A DNA stretch of 64,000 nucleotides from JANNPJ01 sp965200525. Lineage in GTDB: Bacteria; Actinomycetota; Actinomycetes; Actinomycetales; Kineosporiaceae. Every line of letters starts with the position of its first letter. Positions within the stretch are counted from its first letter, which is position 1. The position numbers and the translations under genes were made by a program. Shown one piece after another: positions 1 through 7,630 of the stretch. Where the stretch lies: contig OZ241368.1 in NCBI GenBank assembly GCA_965200525.1, positions 4,340,001 to 4,404,000 of the forward strand, written 5' to 3'. The notes under the pieces are model-generated. The model was not told where the DNA came from. It ran no database searches and was given only the letters and a program-made list of their open reading frames with translations.

Positions 1-86
1 GTGCTCTCGACCGGCTCCGGGGAGATCTCGACGGACGCGGACGAATCGGCGTCCAGCGGCAGGTCGCTTGCGGATGAAGCGGACAC
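1..86 (-). CDS. possible N-terminus of a divergent gene (5' end only)
   Basis: An open minus-strand frame begins at a GTG at 86-84 and runs off the left edge of the window without a stop. It encodes a Ser/Asp/Glu-rich, low-complexity N-terminus (MSASSASDLPLDADSSASVE...) that cannot be assigned by itself. In mycobacteria, as I recall, the ferritin-like gene is divergent from a DEAD-box RNA helicase of RhlE type, so that is the positional guess. An acidic, disordered N-terminus is compatible with it but not diagnostic. The GTG lies within a short imperfect dyad (GGACACAGGTGTGCC, 81-95). Confidence 0.3.
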   Translation of the reverse strand, partial: MSASSASDLPLDADSSASVEISPEPVES

Positions 87-254
87 AGGTGTGCCTAACT
101 GTTCAGGTGCGGGCCTCCTGCCGTACCGTCGTGCTTCGGCCGTGATCTCGGGCCGAGGGCGTTGGTGGCGGGCCTCGCTGCGGGGGTCGGAAGCCGACCG
201 TGCTTGCGACCGGTCATCCGCGAACGCCCTGATCATACCCGGTGGAGCCGTAGA

Positions 255-260
255 TACCCT
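255..260 (+). promoter_or_regulatory. -10 element TACCCT, leaderless-type
   Basis: TACCCT matches the actinobacterial TANNNT -10 consensus and ends exactly 7 nt before the ATG at 268. That spacing would start transcription at or next to the start codon. It is the main reason for choosing 268 rather than an upstream in-frame start for the ferritin-like gene. Confidence 0.55.
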
Positions 261-267
261 GGTGGAC

Positions 268-954
268 ATGATTGAGCAGGACGACCGGTTCACCGATCCG
301 GCATACCGGGCGGGCGTGATCGACCTGCTGGGCACGCTCGCCTACGGCGAATTGAGTGCATTTCTCCGGTTGGCCTCGGACGCCGAGCTGGCCCCGACGC
401 TGAGTGCGAAGGCGGCGCTCGCGGGCCTGGCCGCGACCGAGTTCCAGCACCACGAGCAGCTGCGCGACCGGCTGCTGGAGCTCGGGGTCGATCCGGAGGC
501 GGCGATGCGGCCGTTCATCGCCCCGCTGGAGGCGTTCCACGAGCGCACCCGGCCCTCGACCTGGCTGGAGGGGCTGGTCAAGTTCTACGTGGGCGACGGC
601 ATCGCCTCGGACTTCTACCGGGAGATCAGCGAGTTCCTCGATCCCGGCACCCGCGAGCTGGTGCTGGGCGCGGTCGAGAGCGGCGCCCGGGCCAGCTTCG
701 TGCTGCAGGAGGTGCGCCAGGCCATCGAGCAGGACCCGACCCTGGCCAGCCGGCTCGCCCTCTGGGGACGGCGCCTGGTGGGCGAGGCGCTCAGTCAGGG
801 CCAGCGGGTGGCCGCCGACCGGGACACGTTCTCGACCCTGGTCGTCGGCACGGACGAGCACCCCGGAATGGGCCTGGTCGGGATCATCGACATGTTCAGC
901 CGGATCACCGAACGCCATACCCGTCGAATGCACGAAATGGGTCTGTCTGCCTAG
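268..954 (+). CDS. ferritin-like fold protein (MiaE-like hydroxylase family)
   Basis: The product is 228 aa of ferritin-like, four-helix character. Candidate di-iron ligands are visible: Glu28 in YGELS, then Glu58, His61 and Glu63 in TEFQHHE, with a matching second helical pair around residues 105-150 (DGIASDFYREI; ESGARASFVLQE). In actinobacteria this family is annotated as a tRNA-(ms2io6A)-hydroxylase-like or ferritin-like domain protein; the substrate is not established. The reading frame stays open to position 1, but the upstream part has no family character, and a TANNNT -10 box 7 nt before ATG 268 supports this start. The gene is convergent with the DUF3107 gene and separated from it by a strong hairpin, the same neighbourhood as mycobacterial Rv3210c. 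Confidence 0.8.
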   Translation: MIEQDDRFTDPAYRAGVIDLLGTLAYGELSAFLRLASDAELAPTLSAKAALAGLAATEFQHHEQLRDRLLELGVDPEAAMRPFIAPLEAFHERTRPSTWLEGLVKFYVGDGIASDFYREISEFLDPGTRELVLGAVESGARASFVLQEVRQAIEQDPTLASRLALWGRRLVGEALSQGQRVAADRDTFSTLVVGTDEHPGMGLVGIIDMFSRITERHTRRMHEMGLSA

Positions 955-978
955 AGCGAAACCAGAGCCAAAACGGCG

Positions 979-1027
979 AATCGGGCCGGGATCGGACCCT
1001 GCGAGTGGGTCTGATCCCGGCCCGATT
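979..1027. terminator. bidirectional hairpin terminator (21-bp stem)
   Basis: The arms 979-999 and 1007-1027 are complementary over 21 bp with a single G-U type position, enclosing a 7-nt loop (TGCGAGT). The hairpin lies between the convergent ferritin-like and DUF3107 genes. There is no U-tract on either side, as is common for actinobacterial intrinsic terminators. Confidence 0.8.
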
Positions 1028-1043
1028 CAGGCCGGAGCGGATG

Positions 1044-1268
1044 TTACAGGGTGCCGAAGCCGACCCGGCGGGACTCCTCGGCGCCGATCTCGACGAAGCC
1101 GATCAGACTGCCGGGGACCACGATCAGGCGGCCCTTCTCATCGGTGAGCTTGAGCAGCGATCCCGTGCTGACAGCCTGCTCAACGGCTGTCGCGACGCTG
1201 TCTGGCGACTGGGCGGACTCCAGCACGATGTCTCGCGCGATGTCCCGGATGCCGATCTTGACCTCCAC
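1044..1268 (-). CDS. DUF3107 family small protein
   Basis: The product is 74 aa, beginning MEVKIGIRDIARDIVLES. This is a conserved actinobacterial family (DUF3107, TB9.4 / Rv3208A in M. tuberculosis) of unknown function. The fold looks like a small alpha/beta domain: a short strand, a helix (SPDSVATAVEQAVS), and two strands around GRLIVVPGSLIGFVEIG. The GTG start at 1268 is preceded by a purine-rich ribosome-binding site (AGAGAGGGA). It follows the tetR gene in the same direction with 174 nt between them, and it has its own candidate -10. The mycobacterial orthologue also sits beside a TetR gene. Confidence 0.85.
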   Translation of the reverse strand: MEVKIGIRDIARDIVLESAQSPDSVATAVEQAVSTGSLLKLTDEKGRLIVVPGSLIGFVEIGAEESRRVGFGTL

Positions 1269-1326
1269 GCCAGTGGTCCCTCTCTGTCGTCGCGCCGGGC
1301 CTCATCGCGAAGCGCCGGTCATTCGC

Positions 1327-1332
1327 AGGCTA
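1327..1332 (-). promoter_or_regulatory. candidate -10 element TAGCCT for the DUF3107 gene
   Basis: Read on the minus strand this is TAGCCT (TANNNT class), 58 nt upstream of the DUF3107 start. No convincing -35 hexamer is visible. Confidence 0.3.
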
Positions 1333-1408
1333 ACCCACTGCGGCCGGTCGGTGACGACCTGGCTCGCCGTGCTCAGGGCCGTGCCGGGTCGGGGCCGGCA
1401 CCCGGACC

Positions 1409-1441
1409 GGCATCGGACCCGGCATCGGACCCGGCATCGGG
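1409..1441. repeat. 12-nt tandem repeat, about 2.7 copies
   Basis: The unit GGCATCGGACCC occurs at 1409-1420 and 1421-1432, with a partial third copy at 1433-1441. It lies just downstream of the tetR stop codon, in the 3' untranslated region. Confidence 0.8.
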
Positions 1442-1442
1442 C

Positions 1443-2222
1443 TCAGGACGGGCGGATCTCGCCGGCCACCGCCGGGGCCCGCACCGGCTGCCGCTCGGTG
1501 CCCCCGGTCAGGTCGGTCACGGTCTGTTCGGGGACGCCGCCGGCCCGGGAGAGCTGGACCCCGCCGGCCGCCGTCACGGGCTCGGCCGGGTGCTCGTCGT
1601 CGTCCTCGTGGATCCGGGGGAAGCCGGCCACGCCCCGCCAGACCAGCTGGGCGACCAGCCGTACGGCCTCCTCGCGAGGCATCTGACGCCCCTTCTGGAG
1701 CCAGAACCGGGCGGCCACGTGGGCCATGCCGCTCAGGCCCATGCCGAGCAGCTCGCACTCGTCCGGAGGCAGGCCGGTCTCGGAGTGGATCAACTCGGCG
1801 ATCATCTCGCCGCATTGCTGGTGGACCGAGTCGACCCGTTCGCGGACATCCGGATCGTTGGTTAGATCTGATTCGAAAATCAGCCGGAACGACTCGCCGT
1901 CGCGGTCGATGAAATCGAAGAAGGCGTTGATCGCGCCGACGCCGCGCAGCTTGTTGTTCGTGGTCGAGGACAGCCCGGAACGGACGGCCTCGACCACTTC
2001 GGCCGCGTGCTGGTCGATCAGGGCCACGTACAGCTCGTGTTTACCCGGGAAGTGCTGATAAAGAACCGGCTTGCTGACCCCGGCCCGCTCCGCGATCTCG
2101 TCCATGGCGGCGGCGTGGTAACCCTGGGCGACGAAAACCTCGCGTGCGGCGCCCAGGAGTTGACTGCGGCGGGCCGTTCGGGGCAGTCGGGTCCCGCGCG
2201 GTCGCACCTCTGATGTCGACAT
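1443..2222 (-). CDS. TetR/AcrR family transcriptional regulator
   Basis: The protein has 259 aa. Its N-terminal TetR helix-turn-helix spans about residues 17-65: RRSQLLGAAREVFVAQGYH, then MDEIAERAGVSKPVLYQHFPGKHELY, with the recognition helix in GVSKPVLYQHF. The C-terminal ligand-binding domain is helical and ends in a disordered tail. The ATG at 2222 is chosen over a further upstream in-frame ATG because it follows a GGGAGG ribosome-binding site and puts the HTH at the usual place. The position matches Rv3208, divergent from the DUF3152 gene and followed by the DUF3107 gene. The ligand and targets cannot be read from the sequence; autoregulation is likely but not shown. Confidence 0.88.
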   Translation of the reverse strand: MSTSEVRPRGTRLPRTARRSQLLGAAREVFVAQGYHAAAMDEIAERAGVSKPVLYQHFPGKHELYVALIDQHAAEVVEAVRSGLSSTTNNKLRGVGAINAFFDFIDRDGESFRLIFESDLTNDPDVRERVDSVHQQCGEMIAELIHSETGLPPDECELLGMGLSGMAHVAARFWLQKGRQMPREEAVRLVAQLVWRGVAGFPRIHEDDDEHPAEPVTAAGGVQLSRAGGVPEQTVTDLTGGTERQPVRAPAVAGEIRPS

Positions 2223-2254
2223 GATCGCGTGCCTCCCGTCAGTGCTGTCAGCAG

Positions 2255-2260
2255 ATCTTA
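2255..2260 (-). promoter_or_regulatory. -10 element TAAGAT of the tetR gene
   Basis: On the minus strand this reads TAAGAT. It implies a 5' leader of about 26 nt carrying the GGGAGG ribosome-binding site at 2232-2237. No good -35 match is seen at standard spacing. Confidence 0.45.
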
Positions 2261-2518
2261 TCCGTGCCGCAATGCGACCGAGTGAAACCGAACGCATTAA
2301 GTGAGTGCTTGGCTACGGCACGTTACAGACTCTACTCGAGTGCATTAGCCGGTTGATCTTTCAGTGCCCCCTGTCGGTGACCATTACCACGTTTAGTCAC
2401 GGTACCTGAACCTGGTACGGGGCCGTACCTCAGCGGTGAGAGCGATTTCCGGGGTCGGTCGGCCGGTTCCCGGCTCGCCCCCCATTTCCGCGCCGGGTCG
2501 AGGCCGCGGCCGGCCGTC

Positions 2519-2558
2519 GGGCCGGTGCGGAATCCGGGGCCGGATCCCGCACCGGCCC
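2519..2558. repeat. 19-bp inverted repeat with 2-nt loop
   Basis: The arms 2519-2537 and 2540-2558 are complementary at 18 of 19 positions. The hairpin sits alone in the divergent intergenic region, not at the end of any recognised gene. It may be a terminator for a leftward transcript or a protein-binding site. Confidence 0.7.
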
Positions 2559-2622
2559 CTGACCTCTGCCGATCCGGGCGGCCGGAACTCGCGGTCGGCC
2601 CGGGCCTCGCGTCGCCAGGCGA

Positions 2623-2709
2623 TCACCGCGTCCCCTGCGCGCGACGGCAGAGCCGGCAGTAGCCTGCGAAGGTCCAGTCGTCGGCGTCGAACGGATCGGA
2701 AATGATCAT
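2623..2709 (-). CDS. possible 28-aa micro-ORF with a CxxC motif
   Basis: ATG at 2709 opens a 28-codon frame (MIISDPFDADDWTFAGYCRL..., ending CRRAQGTR) with codon-position GC bias typical of genes here. It contains one CxxC pair (GYCRLC). The start overlaps the divergent DUF3152 start, and no clear ribosome-binding site precedes it. A frame shift near its end would extend it into DAVIAWRREARADREF. It could be a real small protein, the remnant of a longer one, or a chance ORF. Confidence 0.2.
   Translation of the reverse strand: MIISDPFDADDWTFAGYCRLCRRAQGTR
2660..2665 (+). promoter_or_regulatory. candidate -10 element TAGCCT for the DUF3152-moeZ operon
   Basis: TAGCCT matches TANNNT and would give a 5' leader of about 30 nt before ATG 2702, containing the weak ribosome-binding site GGATCGGAA. 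Confidence 0.35.
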
Positions 2710-3520
2710 GGTTCGATCCCGGCGGCGCTGTCCTGCGATTGTCCTCATCGTCGTCCTCATCGCGCTGCTGACCGGCTGCTCCGGTGCTACTTCGAGCCCG
2801 GTCGCCGCAGTGGCGCCGACGACGGGCGTTCCGTCCGCGGGCGCCGGTTCGCCGGGCGCCGGCCCGACGGCCACCGCGACCGAGCCCGGCCCCACCCCCA
2901 CACCCACCCCCAGTCCGACCCCGGCCGTGACCGAGCGGCTGAGCCCCGGGCTGAGCGCGTCCGACCGCCGGGCCGGGCTGCGCTCGCACACTGTGCCCTG
3001 GAAGAGCTCGGGCCGGCTGCACACCGTGCCGGGGCACAGTTCCGCCCCGGGGAACGGCCGGATCTACACGGTCCAGGTCCAGGTCGAGTCGGGGCTGGAC
3101 GTCGACGGAGCCGCGTTCGCCCGGTTCGTGCTGGCCACGCTCAACGATCCGCGCAGCTGGACCGAGCACGGCCGGCGCCGGTTCGCCCGGACCGCCTCGG
3201 CCCACGCCGACATCCGGGTGATCCTGGCCGGCCCGGCCACCTCGGCGTCCATCTGCCTGCCGTTGCGCACCTTCGGCAAGCTCTCCTGCCGGCACGGCGC
3301 AAACGAGGCCGTGCTCACCTACTACCGCTGGGTCAAGGCCATCCCCGAGTACGCCGGCAATCTCGAGGGTTACCGTCATTACGTGGTGAACCATGAGGTG
3401 GGGCACGTGCTCGGGCACGGCCATCAGTACTGCGCCGGCCGCGGCCGGCTCGCGCCGCTGATGATGCAGCAGACCAAGGGCCTGAAGGGCTGCCGGCCCA
3501 ATCCCTGGCCGCACCCGTGA
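2702..3520 (+). CDS. DUF3152 lipoprotein, metzincin-like metalloprotease
   Basis: The product is 272 aa. A hydrophobic signal peptide ends in the lipobox L23-T-G-C26, so the mature protein should be a membrane-anchored lipoprotein. A Pro/Thr-rich linker follows (about residues 58-75), then the DUF3152 catalytic domain. The motif HEVGHVLGHGH begins at about residue 231 and matches the metzincin zinc signature HExxHxxGxxH. Four cysteines around the catalytic core could form disulfides. The mycobacterial homologue is Rv3207c; its substrate is unknown. The stop overlaps the moeZ start by 4 nt, so the two are translationally coupled. The in-frame ATG at 2708 is an equally possible start. Confidence 0.85.
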   Translation: MIMVRSRRRCPAIVLIVVLIALLTGCSGATSSPVAAVAPTTGVPSAGAGSPGAGPTATATEPGPTPTPTPSPTPAVTERLSPGLSASDRRAGLRSHTVPWKSSGRLHTVPGHSSAPGNGRIYTVQVQVESGLDVDGAAFARFVLATLNDPRSWTEHGRRRFARTASAHADIRVILAGPATSASICLPLRTFGKLSCRHGANEAVLTYYRWVKAIPEYAGNLEGYRHYVVNHEVGHVLGHGHQYCAGRGRLAPLMMQQTKGLKGCRPNPWPHP

Positions 3521-4734
3521 AGGCCCTGGTCGAACCGGGTCCGCAGCTGACCGCGGAGGAGATCGGGCGCTACTCCCGCCACCTGCTGCTGCCCGGGCTC
3601 GGCTCGGACGGGCAGCGCCGGTTGAAGAACGCCTCGGTGCTGGTGATCGGAGCCGGTGGCCTGGGCAGCCCGGTGCTGATGTACCTGGCCGCGGCCGGGG
3701 TGGGCACGATCGGGATCGTCGACGACGACGTGGTCGAGCAGTCCAACCTGCAGCGCCAGGTGATCCACGGCCGGAGCGACCTCGGCCGGCCCAAGGTGGA
3801 CAGTGCGGCCGAGGCGATCAGCGAGCTCAACCCGCAGGTGCGGGTCGTCCGGCACCAGGTCCGGCTCGATCGGGAGAACGCGCTGCAGCTGCTGGCCGGC
3901 TACCAGCTGGTGCTCGACGGAACCGACAACTTCGCCACCCGCTACCTGGTGAACGACGCCTGCGCGGTGCTGGGCCGGCCCCTCGTCTGGGGGTCGATCT
4001 TCCGGTTCGACGGGCAGGTGTCGGTGTTCTGGTCGGCCCCGCCGGAGGGCGAACCGGTCACCTATCGCGACCTGCACCCGGTACCCCCGCCGGCCGGGTC
4101 GGTGCCCTCCTGCGCCGAGGGCGGCGTGCTCGGCGTGATCTGCGCCGCGATCGGATCGGTGATGGCCACCGAGGCGATCAAGCTCATCTGCGGGATCGGG
4201 GAGCCGCTGCTCGGCCGGCTGATGATCTTCGATGCGCTCGGCCTGACCTGGCGGACGATCGGCGTCCGGCCGGCTGCGGATTCCCAGCCGATCACGGCCC
4301 TGCTGGGCGATTACGAGGCGTTCTGCGGGATCGAGCCCGCCGGGTCCGAGCCGATCGAACTCGATCGGGCCGGGGCCGCGGCCGGCGCGCCGGGCGCGAT
4401 CACGGTCGGTGAGCTGGCCCGGCTGCTGGCCGAGCGGGAGCGTGGCGCGGGCGACTTCGTGCTGGTGGACGTCCGCGAACCGGCCGAACGGCAGATCGCC
4501 GTCATCCCGGGAGCGGTGTCGCTACCACTGGGCGAGCTGCAGGCCGGCGATGCCGGGGCGGTGCTGGAGCGGGTGGCCGGGGGCCGGCGGATCGTGCTGC
4601 ACTGCAAGAGCGGGGCGCGTTCGGCCCAGGCCCTGGAACTGGCCCGGGCGGCGGGCCGGGCCGACGCCGTCCACGTCGAGGGCGGAGTGCTGGCCTGGAT
4701 CGATCAGATCGACCCAGGCCAGCCGCGGTACTGA
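3517..4734 (+). CDS. moeZ: adenylyltransferase/sulfurtransferase MoeZ
   Basis: The protein has 405 aa and two domains. The N-terminal ThiF/MoeB-type domain has the ATP-binding GAGGLGSP at 45-52 and DDDVVEQSNLQRQVIH after it, and adenylates the C-terminal glycine of ubiquitin-like sulfur carriers. The C-terminal rhodanese domain carries the active-site loop CKSGARS with Cys363, which receives sulfur. In actinobacteria MoeZ-type proteins serve sulfur carriers for molybdopterin, cysteine (CysO) and thio-metabolites. The GTG start overlaps the preceding stop (GTGA). The conserved pairing with a DUF3152 gene is seen in mycobacteria (Rv3207c-Rv3206c). Confidence 0.9.
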   Translation: MKALVEPGPQLTAEEIGRYSRHLLLPGLGSDGQRRLKNASVLVIGAGGLGSPVLMYLAAAGVGTIGIVDDDVVEQSNLQRQVIHGRSDLGRPKVDSAAEAISELNPQVRVVRHQVRLDRENALQLLAGYQLVLDGTDNFATRYLVNDACAVLGRPLVWGSIFRFDGQVSVFWSAPPEGEPVTYRDLHPVPPPAGSVPSCAEGGVLGVICAAIGSVMATEAIKLICGIGEPLLGRLMIFDALGLTWRTIGVRPAADSQPITALLGDYEAFCGIEPAGSEPIELDRAGAAAGAPGAITVGELARLLAERERGAGDFVLVDVREPAERQIAVIPGAVSLPLGELQAGDAGAVLERVAGGRRIVLHCKSGARSAQALELARAAGRADAVHVEGGVLAWIDQIDPGQPRY

Positions 4735-4736
4735 GA

Positions 4737-4768
4737 GCCGGTTCGGCGCAGCGGACGCCGCGACCGGC
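4737..4768. terminator. bidirectional hairpin terminator
   Basis: GCCGGT-T-CGGCG (4737-4748) pairs with CGCCG-CG-ACCGGC (4756-4768), leaving a 7-nt loop and a small internal bulge. It lies directly after the moeZ stop and before the end of the convergent small membrane gene. Confidence 0.6.
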
Positions 4769-4789
4769 CGGTACGGGGCGAACCAGTGG

Positions 4790-4972
4790 TCAGCGGCGAC
4801 GGCGACGGGTCGAGAAGTTGGTCGCGGTACCGAAGCCGGCCATGTGCATGGCCAGGCAGAAGAGCCCGGCGGCGATCAGGGTCTGCCAGTTGAACATGTC
4901 GCTCCGGCTCACGTCGGCCAGGTCGAGCAGGAGCTCGAGGGCGAAGATCACTGCGGCGGCGATGGCGAACAT
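4790..4972 (-). CDS. small hypothetical membrane protein
   Basis: The product is 60 aa (MFAIAAAVIFALELLLDLAD..., ending FSTRRRRR). It has two hydrophobic helices, about residues 2-19 and 28-45, and an Arg-rich C-terminus that suggests a cytoplasmic tail. A very strong AGGAGG ribosome-binding site ends 6 nt before ATG 4972, which fixes the start and is good evidence that this small gene is real. I do not recognise a family. It is convergent with moeZ and divergent from the DUF4184 gene. Confidence 0.7.
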   Translation of the reverse strand: MFAIAAAVIFALELLLDLADVSRSDMFNWQTLIAAGLFCLAMHMAGFGTATNFSTRRRRR

Positions 4973-5125
4973 GGTTTCCTCCTGGTGTGTCCCCGGAGGG
5001 GGTGGGGACATTCCGGCCACCGGCGGTTACCGGGGGCAATGAGGATCATGGCCGGGGTGCCCGAAGCGCGCGATTCGAGATGATCGCTGTGGACAGAACC
5101 GTGCAAGAACGAGAGTGGGGACGTC

Positions 5126-5953
5126 GTGCCGTTCACTGTGAGTCACCCGGCAGCAGTTCTTCCACTGGCCCGGTCCGGGCTGGTGCCGTCGGCGCTGGTG
5201 ATCGGGAGCACGGTGCCCGACGTCCTGTACTACGTTCCCGTCCCGCGCTCACTCGAGACCACGCTGTCGCACCAGACCCACTCCACGGCCGGGGTTTTCG
5301 GCCTCGACCTGGCCCTGGGCCTGCTGCTTTTCGTGCTCTGGCACGGGCTCGTGGCGCCCTTGGGGGTGGCGGCCGCTCCGGCGCCGCTGCGGGCCCGGCT
5401 CGCCCCGGAGCTGCCGGTGCCCGGCCGGCGTCACTGGGCCGGCCCGAAAGCGGTTCTGCTGGTGGTCGTCTCGCTCTGGGTCGGAGCCGCCACCCATGTG
5501 TTCTGGGACGAGTTCACCCACCCGGGCCGCCTCGGGTACCGGCACATCCGCTGGCTGGCGACCCACCACGGGCCCTTGTTCGGCTACGCCTGGGCCCAGT
5601 ACGTCAGCGGGGTGGTCGGGGCGGCGCTGATCGGGCTCTGGCTCTGGCTCTGGTGGCGAGCGGCTCCGGTGGCCGATCCGGTGAGCCGGCCGCAACGGGT
5701 GCCGGCCCTCTCGCCGCGAGCGCTGGTGCTGGTCGGGGCCGCGGTGGTCGGGGCCGGGCTGGCCGGGGTGGTCGCCGGTGCCGTCAGCGGCGGGCTGATC
5801 GAGCACTCCGTGCACGCCGCCCTCTACCGGCTCGCGACCTGGGGCGGTGGCGCCTTCCTGTTCGCCGTCCTGGCCTGTGCCCTGATCCGGGCCGGGACGA
5901 CTCCGGCGGCCGAACCCGAACCGCAACCGGACCTGGCCCCGTACTCCGGCTGA
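5126..5953 (+). CDS. DUF4184 family membrane protein
   Basis: The product is 275 aa and starts MPFTVSHPAAVLPLARSGLV, the hallmark of DUF4184 integral membrane proteins. Conserved polar motifs follow: SHQTHSTAG at about residue 50 and HVFWDEFTHPGR at about residue 127. The histidines and acidic residues could bind metal, by analogy with YdjM-type membrane hydrolases. About six transmembrane helices are apparent. The GTG start follows GAGAGTGGGGA at suitable distance. Function is unknown. Confidence 0.82.
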   Translation: MPFTVSHPAAVLPLARSGLVPSALVIGSTVPDVLYYVPVPRSLETTLSHQTHSTAGVFGLDLALGLLLFVLWHGLVAPLGVAAAPAPLRARLAPELPVPGRRHWAGPKAVLLVVVSLWVGAATHVFWDEFTHPGRLGYRHIRWLATHHGPLFGYAWAQYVSGVVGAALIGLWLWLWWRAAPVADPVSRPQRVPALSPRALVLVGAAVVGAGLAGVVAGAVSGGLIEHSVHAALYRLATWGGGAFLFAVLACALIRAGTTPAAEPEPQPDLAPYSG

Positions 5954-5978
5954 GCGGCCGGGCGCTCGTCCGCCTCAG
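5950..5978. terminator. candidate convergent terminator
   Basis: CTGAGCGG (5950-5957) pairs with CCG-C-CTCAG (5970-5978) with one bulged base and a 12-nt loop. It spans the ends of the DUF4184 gene and the convergent AlgJ-like gene. Confidence 0.4.
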
Positions 5979-7603
5979 GACGCGGCGGCCGGCTCCGGAG
6001 GCCGGACGGCCGTCGTCCGGCTGCCGCGGGACAGCTCCTGGGCCAGCGCGTCGTGGACCGGCTGGCCCTGCTCCAGCCAGCCAGCCCGCTCCGGCCAGCC
6101 CCGCTGCACGGTCTCGATGATGACCCGGTCGAAGTGCGGCAGGTTGCCCTTCTGGACCGCGGTCATGAAGTCGGACCAGTGCATCACCTTGAGGTCGCTG
6201 AAGTAGGGATCCAGCTCGCCCTCGGCCCGGGAGAAGAACGAGTCGTTGACCACCAGGGTGCGGCCCTTGATCAGCGGCGCGCCGGAGGAGACCGCGTGGA
6301 ACTCGTAGATCCCCCGGCCGGACGGTGAGGGCACGACCTTGTCGGTGATCTTGACCTGGGGCCGGTTCACCCGCCACACCGGCACCGTCTCCTTCGCCTT
6401 GCTGATTCCCATCAGCCGGTAGAGGTCGTTGTCGGCCGTCTCGTTGCGCACGCGGGTCGCGATCGGGGCCTTGTGCAGGGACGCCGGGGCCTCGCCCGAC
6501 TCGATCAGCCGGTTGATCACGGCCTTCGACCAGACCAGCGCCCCCTGGCTGGTCCAGTGACTGTCGCCGCGCTGGAAGACCTGGCCCGGGTGCGCCTTCT
6601 GCTCGGCCAGCATCTGCTTCCAGGTGTACAGCACGGGCGAGTCCGGCCCGTCCGTCCAGGTGCTCTGGGTGGCCCGGCGAACGTCGTTCGAGCAGGCCAT
6701 CAGCGAGCCGGCCCGGCTGCCGAGCTGGTCGGTCAGGATCGAGGACTTGTCCGGTGCGATCGCGACCATGATCGACTTGCCGGTGGTGCGGCCCAGGGCC
6801 TGCAGCTCGCGCAGCCCGGCGTCGACCTTGGCCGGCTCGAAGGTGTACTGGCAGGGAAAGATGAAGTCCTCGGAGATGAACGGGACGCCGGTCGAGCCCA
6901 TCACCACGGCCGAGTTCAGGCTGGTGCCCATCTGGTCGCGGGCGGTCTTGCCGACGCTCTTGACCACGTACTGCCGCAGGGCCAGCCGATCCCGCAGCGC
7001 CTTGTCGGTCTGGCGGTAGTCCTTGCCGTTCAGCAGGCCGCTGGGGCTGAGCGAGGGGAACGCCGTCTGGGCCCGGTTCTCGTCACCGCCGCTGAGCGGG
7101 GGGCGCAGCAGCCAGACCGCCAGCAGGCCACCGGCCAGCAGGGCGACCAGCACCTTGGCCGCCCTCACGCTGCGCCGCCGCTGGCGCTCGTCGCGGAACT
7201 GCTGGAGCAGGAGCTCGAGCTCCTCGGGAGCCGAGCGGGTGATCTCCTGGTCCGGGCCCGGCCGGGGCTCGAGGGTCGGCCGGGGCTCGGGAGCCGGTTG
7301 GAGGTCGTGAGTCGGCTGGGGCTCGGGGGAGCGATGGTCGTCGAGGGACGGCGTTCCGGGCGGCTCGGTCTCAGCCGGCGGCGGCGGTGGAGCCGCCGGC
7401 CGCAGCGCGCCGGGCCGGGCCGGAGCAGAGGGAGCAGCCGGCTCGAGCAGCGCGGCCGGGCTCGGCCGATGGATGATCTCCAGGGTGTCCGGATAGCTGA
7501 CCGCCAGGGCTCGGGGTCCGATCTGGGCCAGCTCGTCGATCTTCACCGAGCCGGCGCCGACACTCCTGCCGTCGTCGTCCGGCAAGGTGATGGTTCGGCG
7601 CAC
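5975..7603 (-). CDS. AlgJ/AlgX-like SGNH-fold acyltransferase partner with long N-terminal tail
   Basis: The product is 542 aa. Residues 1-148 are a predicted cytoplasmic, Pro/Glu-rich disordered segment, one transmembrane helix spans about 149-166, and the exported part resembles AlgJ/AlgX (SGNH hydrolase-like). Visible catalytic elements are Asp347 and His349 in GDSHWT and Ser455 in VVNDSFF, the expected triad of this family. Such proteins transfer an acyl group, delivered across the membrane by an MBOAT protein, to a surface polysaccharide. The gene starts at GTG 7603, 27 nt after the MBOAT gene in the same direction. The long cytoplasmic tail is unusual for the family. The acceptor glycan is unknown. 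Confidence 0.78.
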   Translation of the reverse strand: MRRTITLPDDDGRSVGAGSVKIDELAQIGPRALAVSYPDTLEIIHRPSPAALLEPAAPSAPARPGALRPAAPPPPPAETEPPGTPSLDDHRSPEPQPTHDLQPAPEPRPTLEPRPGPDQEITRSAPEELELLLQQFRDERQRRRSVRAAKVLVALLAGGLLAVWLLRPPLSGGDENRAQTAFPSLSPSGLLNGKDYRQTDKALRDRLALRQYVVKSVGKTARDQMGTSLNSAVVMGSTGVPFISEDFIFPCQYTFEPAKVDAGLRELQALGRTTGKSIMVAIAPDKSSILTDQLGSRAGSLMACSNDVRRATQSTWTDGPDSPVLYTWKQMLAEQKAHPGQVFQRGDSHWTSQGALVWSKAVINRLIESGEAPASLHKAPIATRVRNETADNDLYRLMGISKAKETVPVWRVNRPQVKITDKVVPSPSGRGIYEFHAVSSGAPLIKGRTLVVNDSFFSRAEGELDPYFSDLKVMHWSDFMTAVQKGNLPHFDRVIIETVQRGWPERAGWLEQGQPVHDALAQELSRGSRTTAVRPPEPAAAS

Positions 7604-7630
7604 GGGGTCAGCATGACAGAACCCGAACGA

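Larger units (their letters stand above)
2223..2701. other. 479-nt divergent intergenic region (tetR / DUF3152)
   Basis: This is one of the two gene-free stretches longer than 300 nt. It holds the candidate tetR -10 (2255-2260), an AT-richer block at about 2270-2400, a near-perfect inverted repeat at 2519-2558, a possible 28-residue minus-strand micro-ORF (2623-2709) and the candidate DUF3152 -10 (2660-2665). A motif AAGTGAGTGCTT (2299-2310) is only weakly dyad-symmetric, so it is not a convincing TetR operator. Confidence 0.6.

Noticed and set aside
1..267. Upstream extension of the ferritin-like frame to position 1
   Set aside because: No family similarity and stop-free only by GC bias; the -10 box at 255-260 lies inside it.
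1409..1441. The 12-nt repeat as a short CRISPR-like array
   Set aside because: Units are contiguous without spacers and only about 2.7 copies exist.
2299..2310. AAGTGAGTGCTT as a TetR operator
   Set aside because: Only 6 of 12 positions are symmetric, so there is no real dyad.
4704..5039. 111-codon minus-strand frame over the small membrane gene
   Set aside because: A different frame there has an AGGAGG-preceded 60-codon gene with clear membrane helices; the longer frame has neither.
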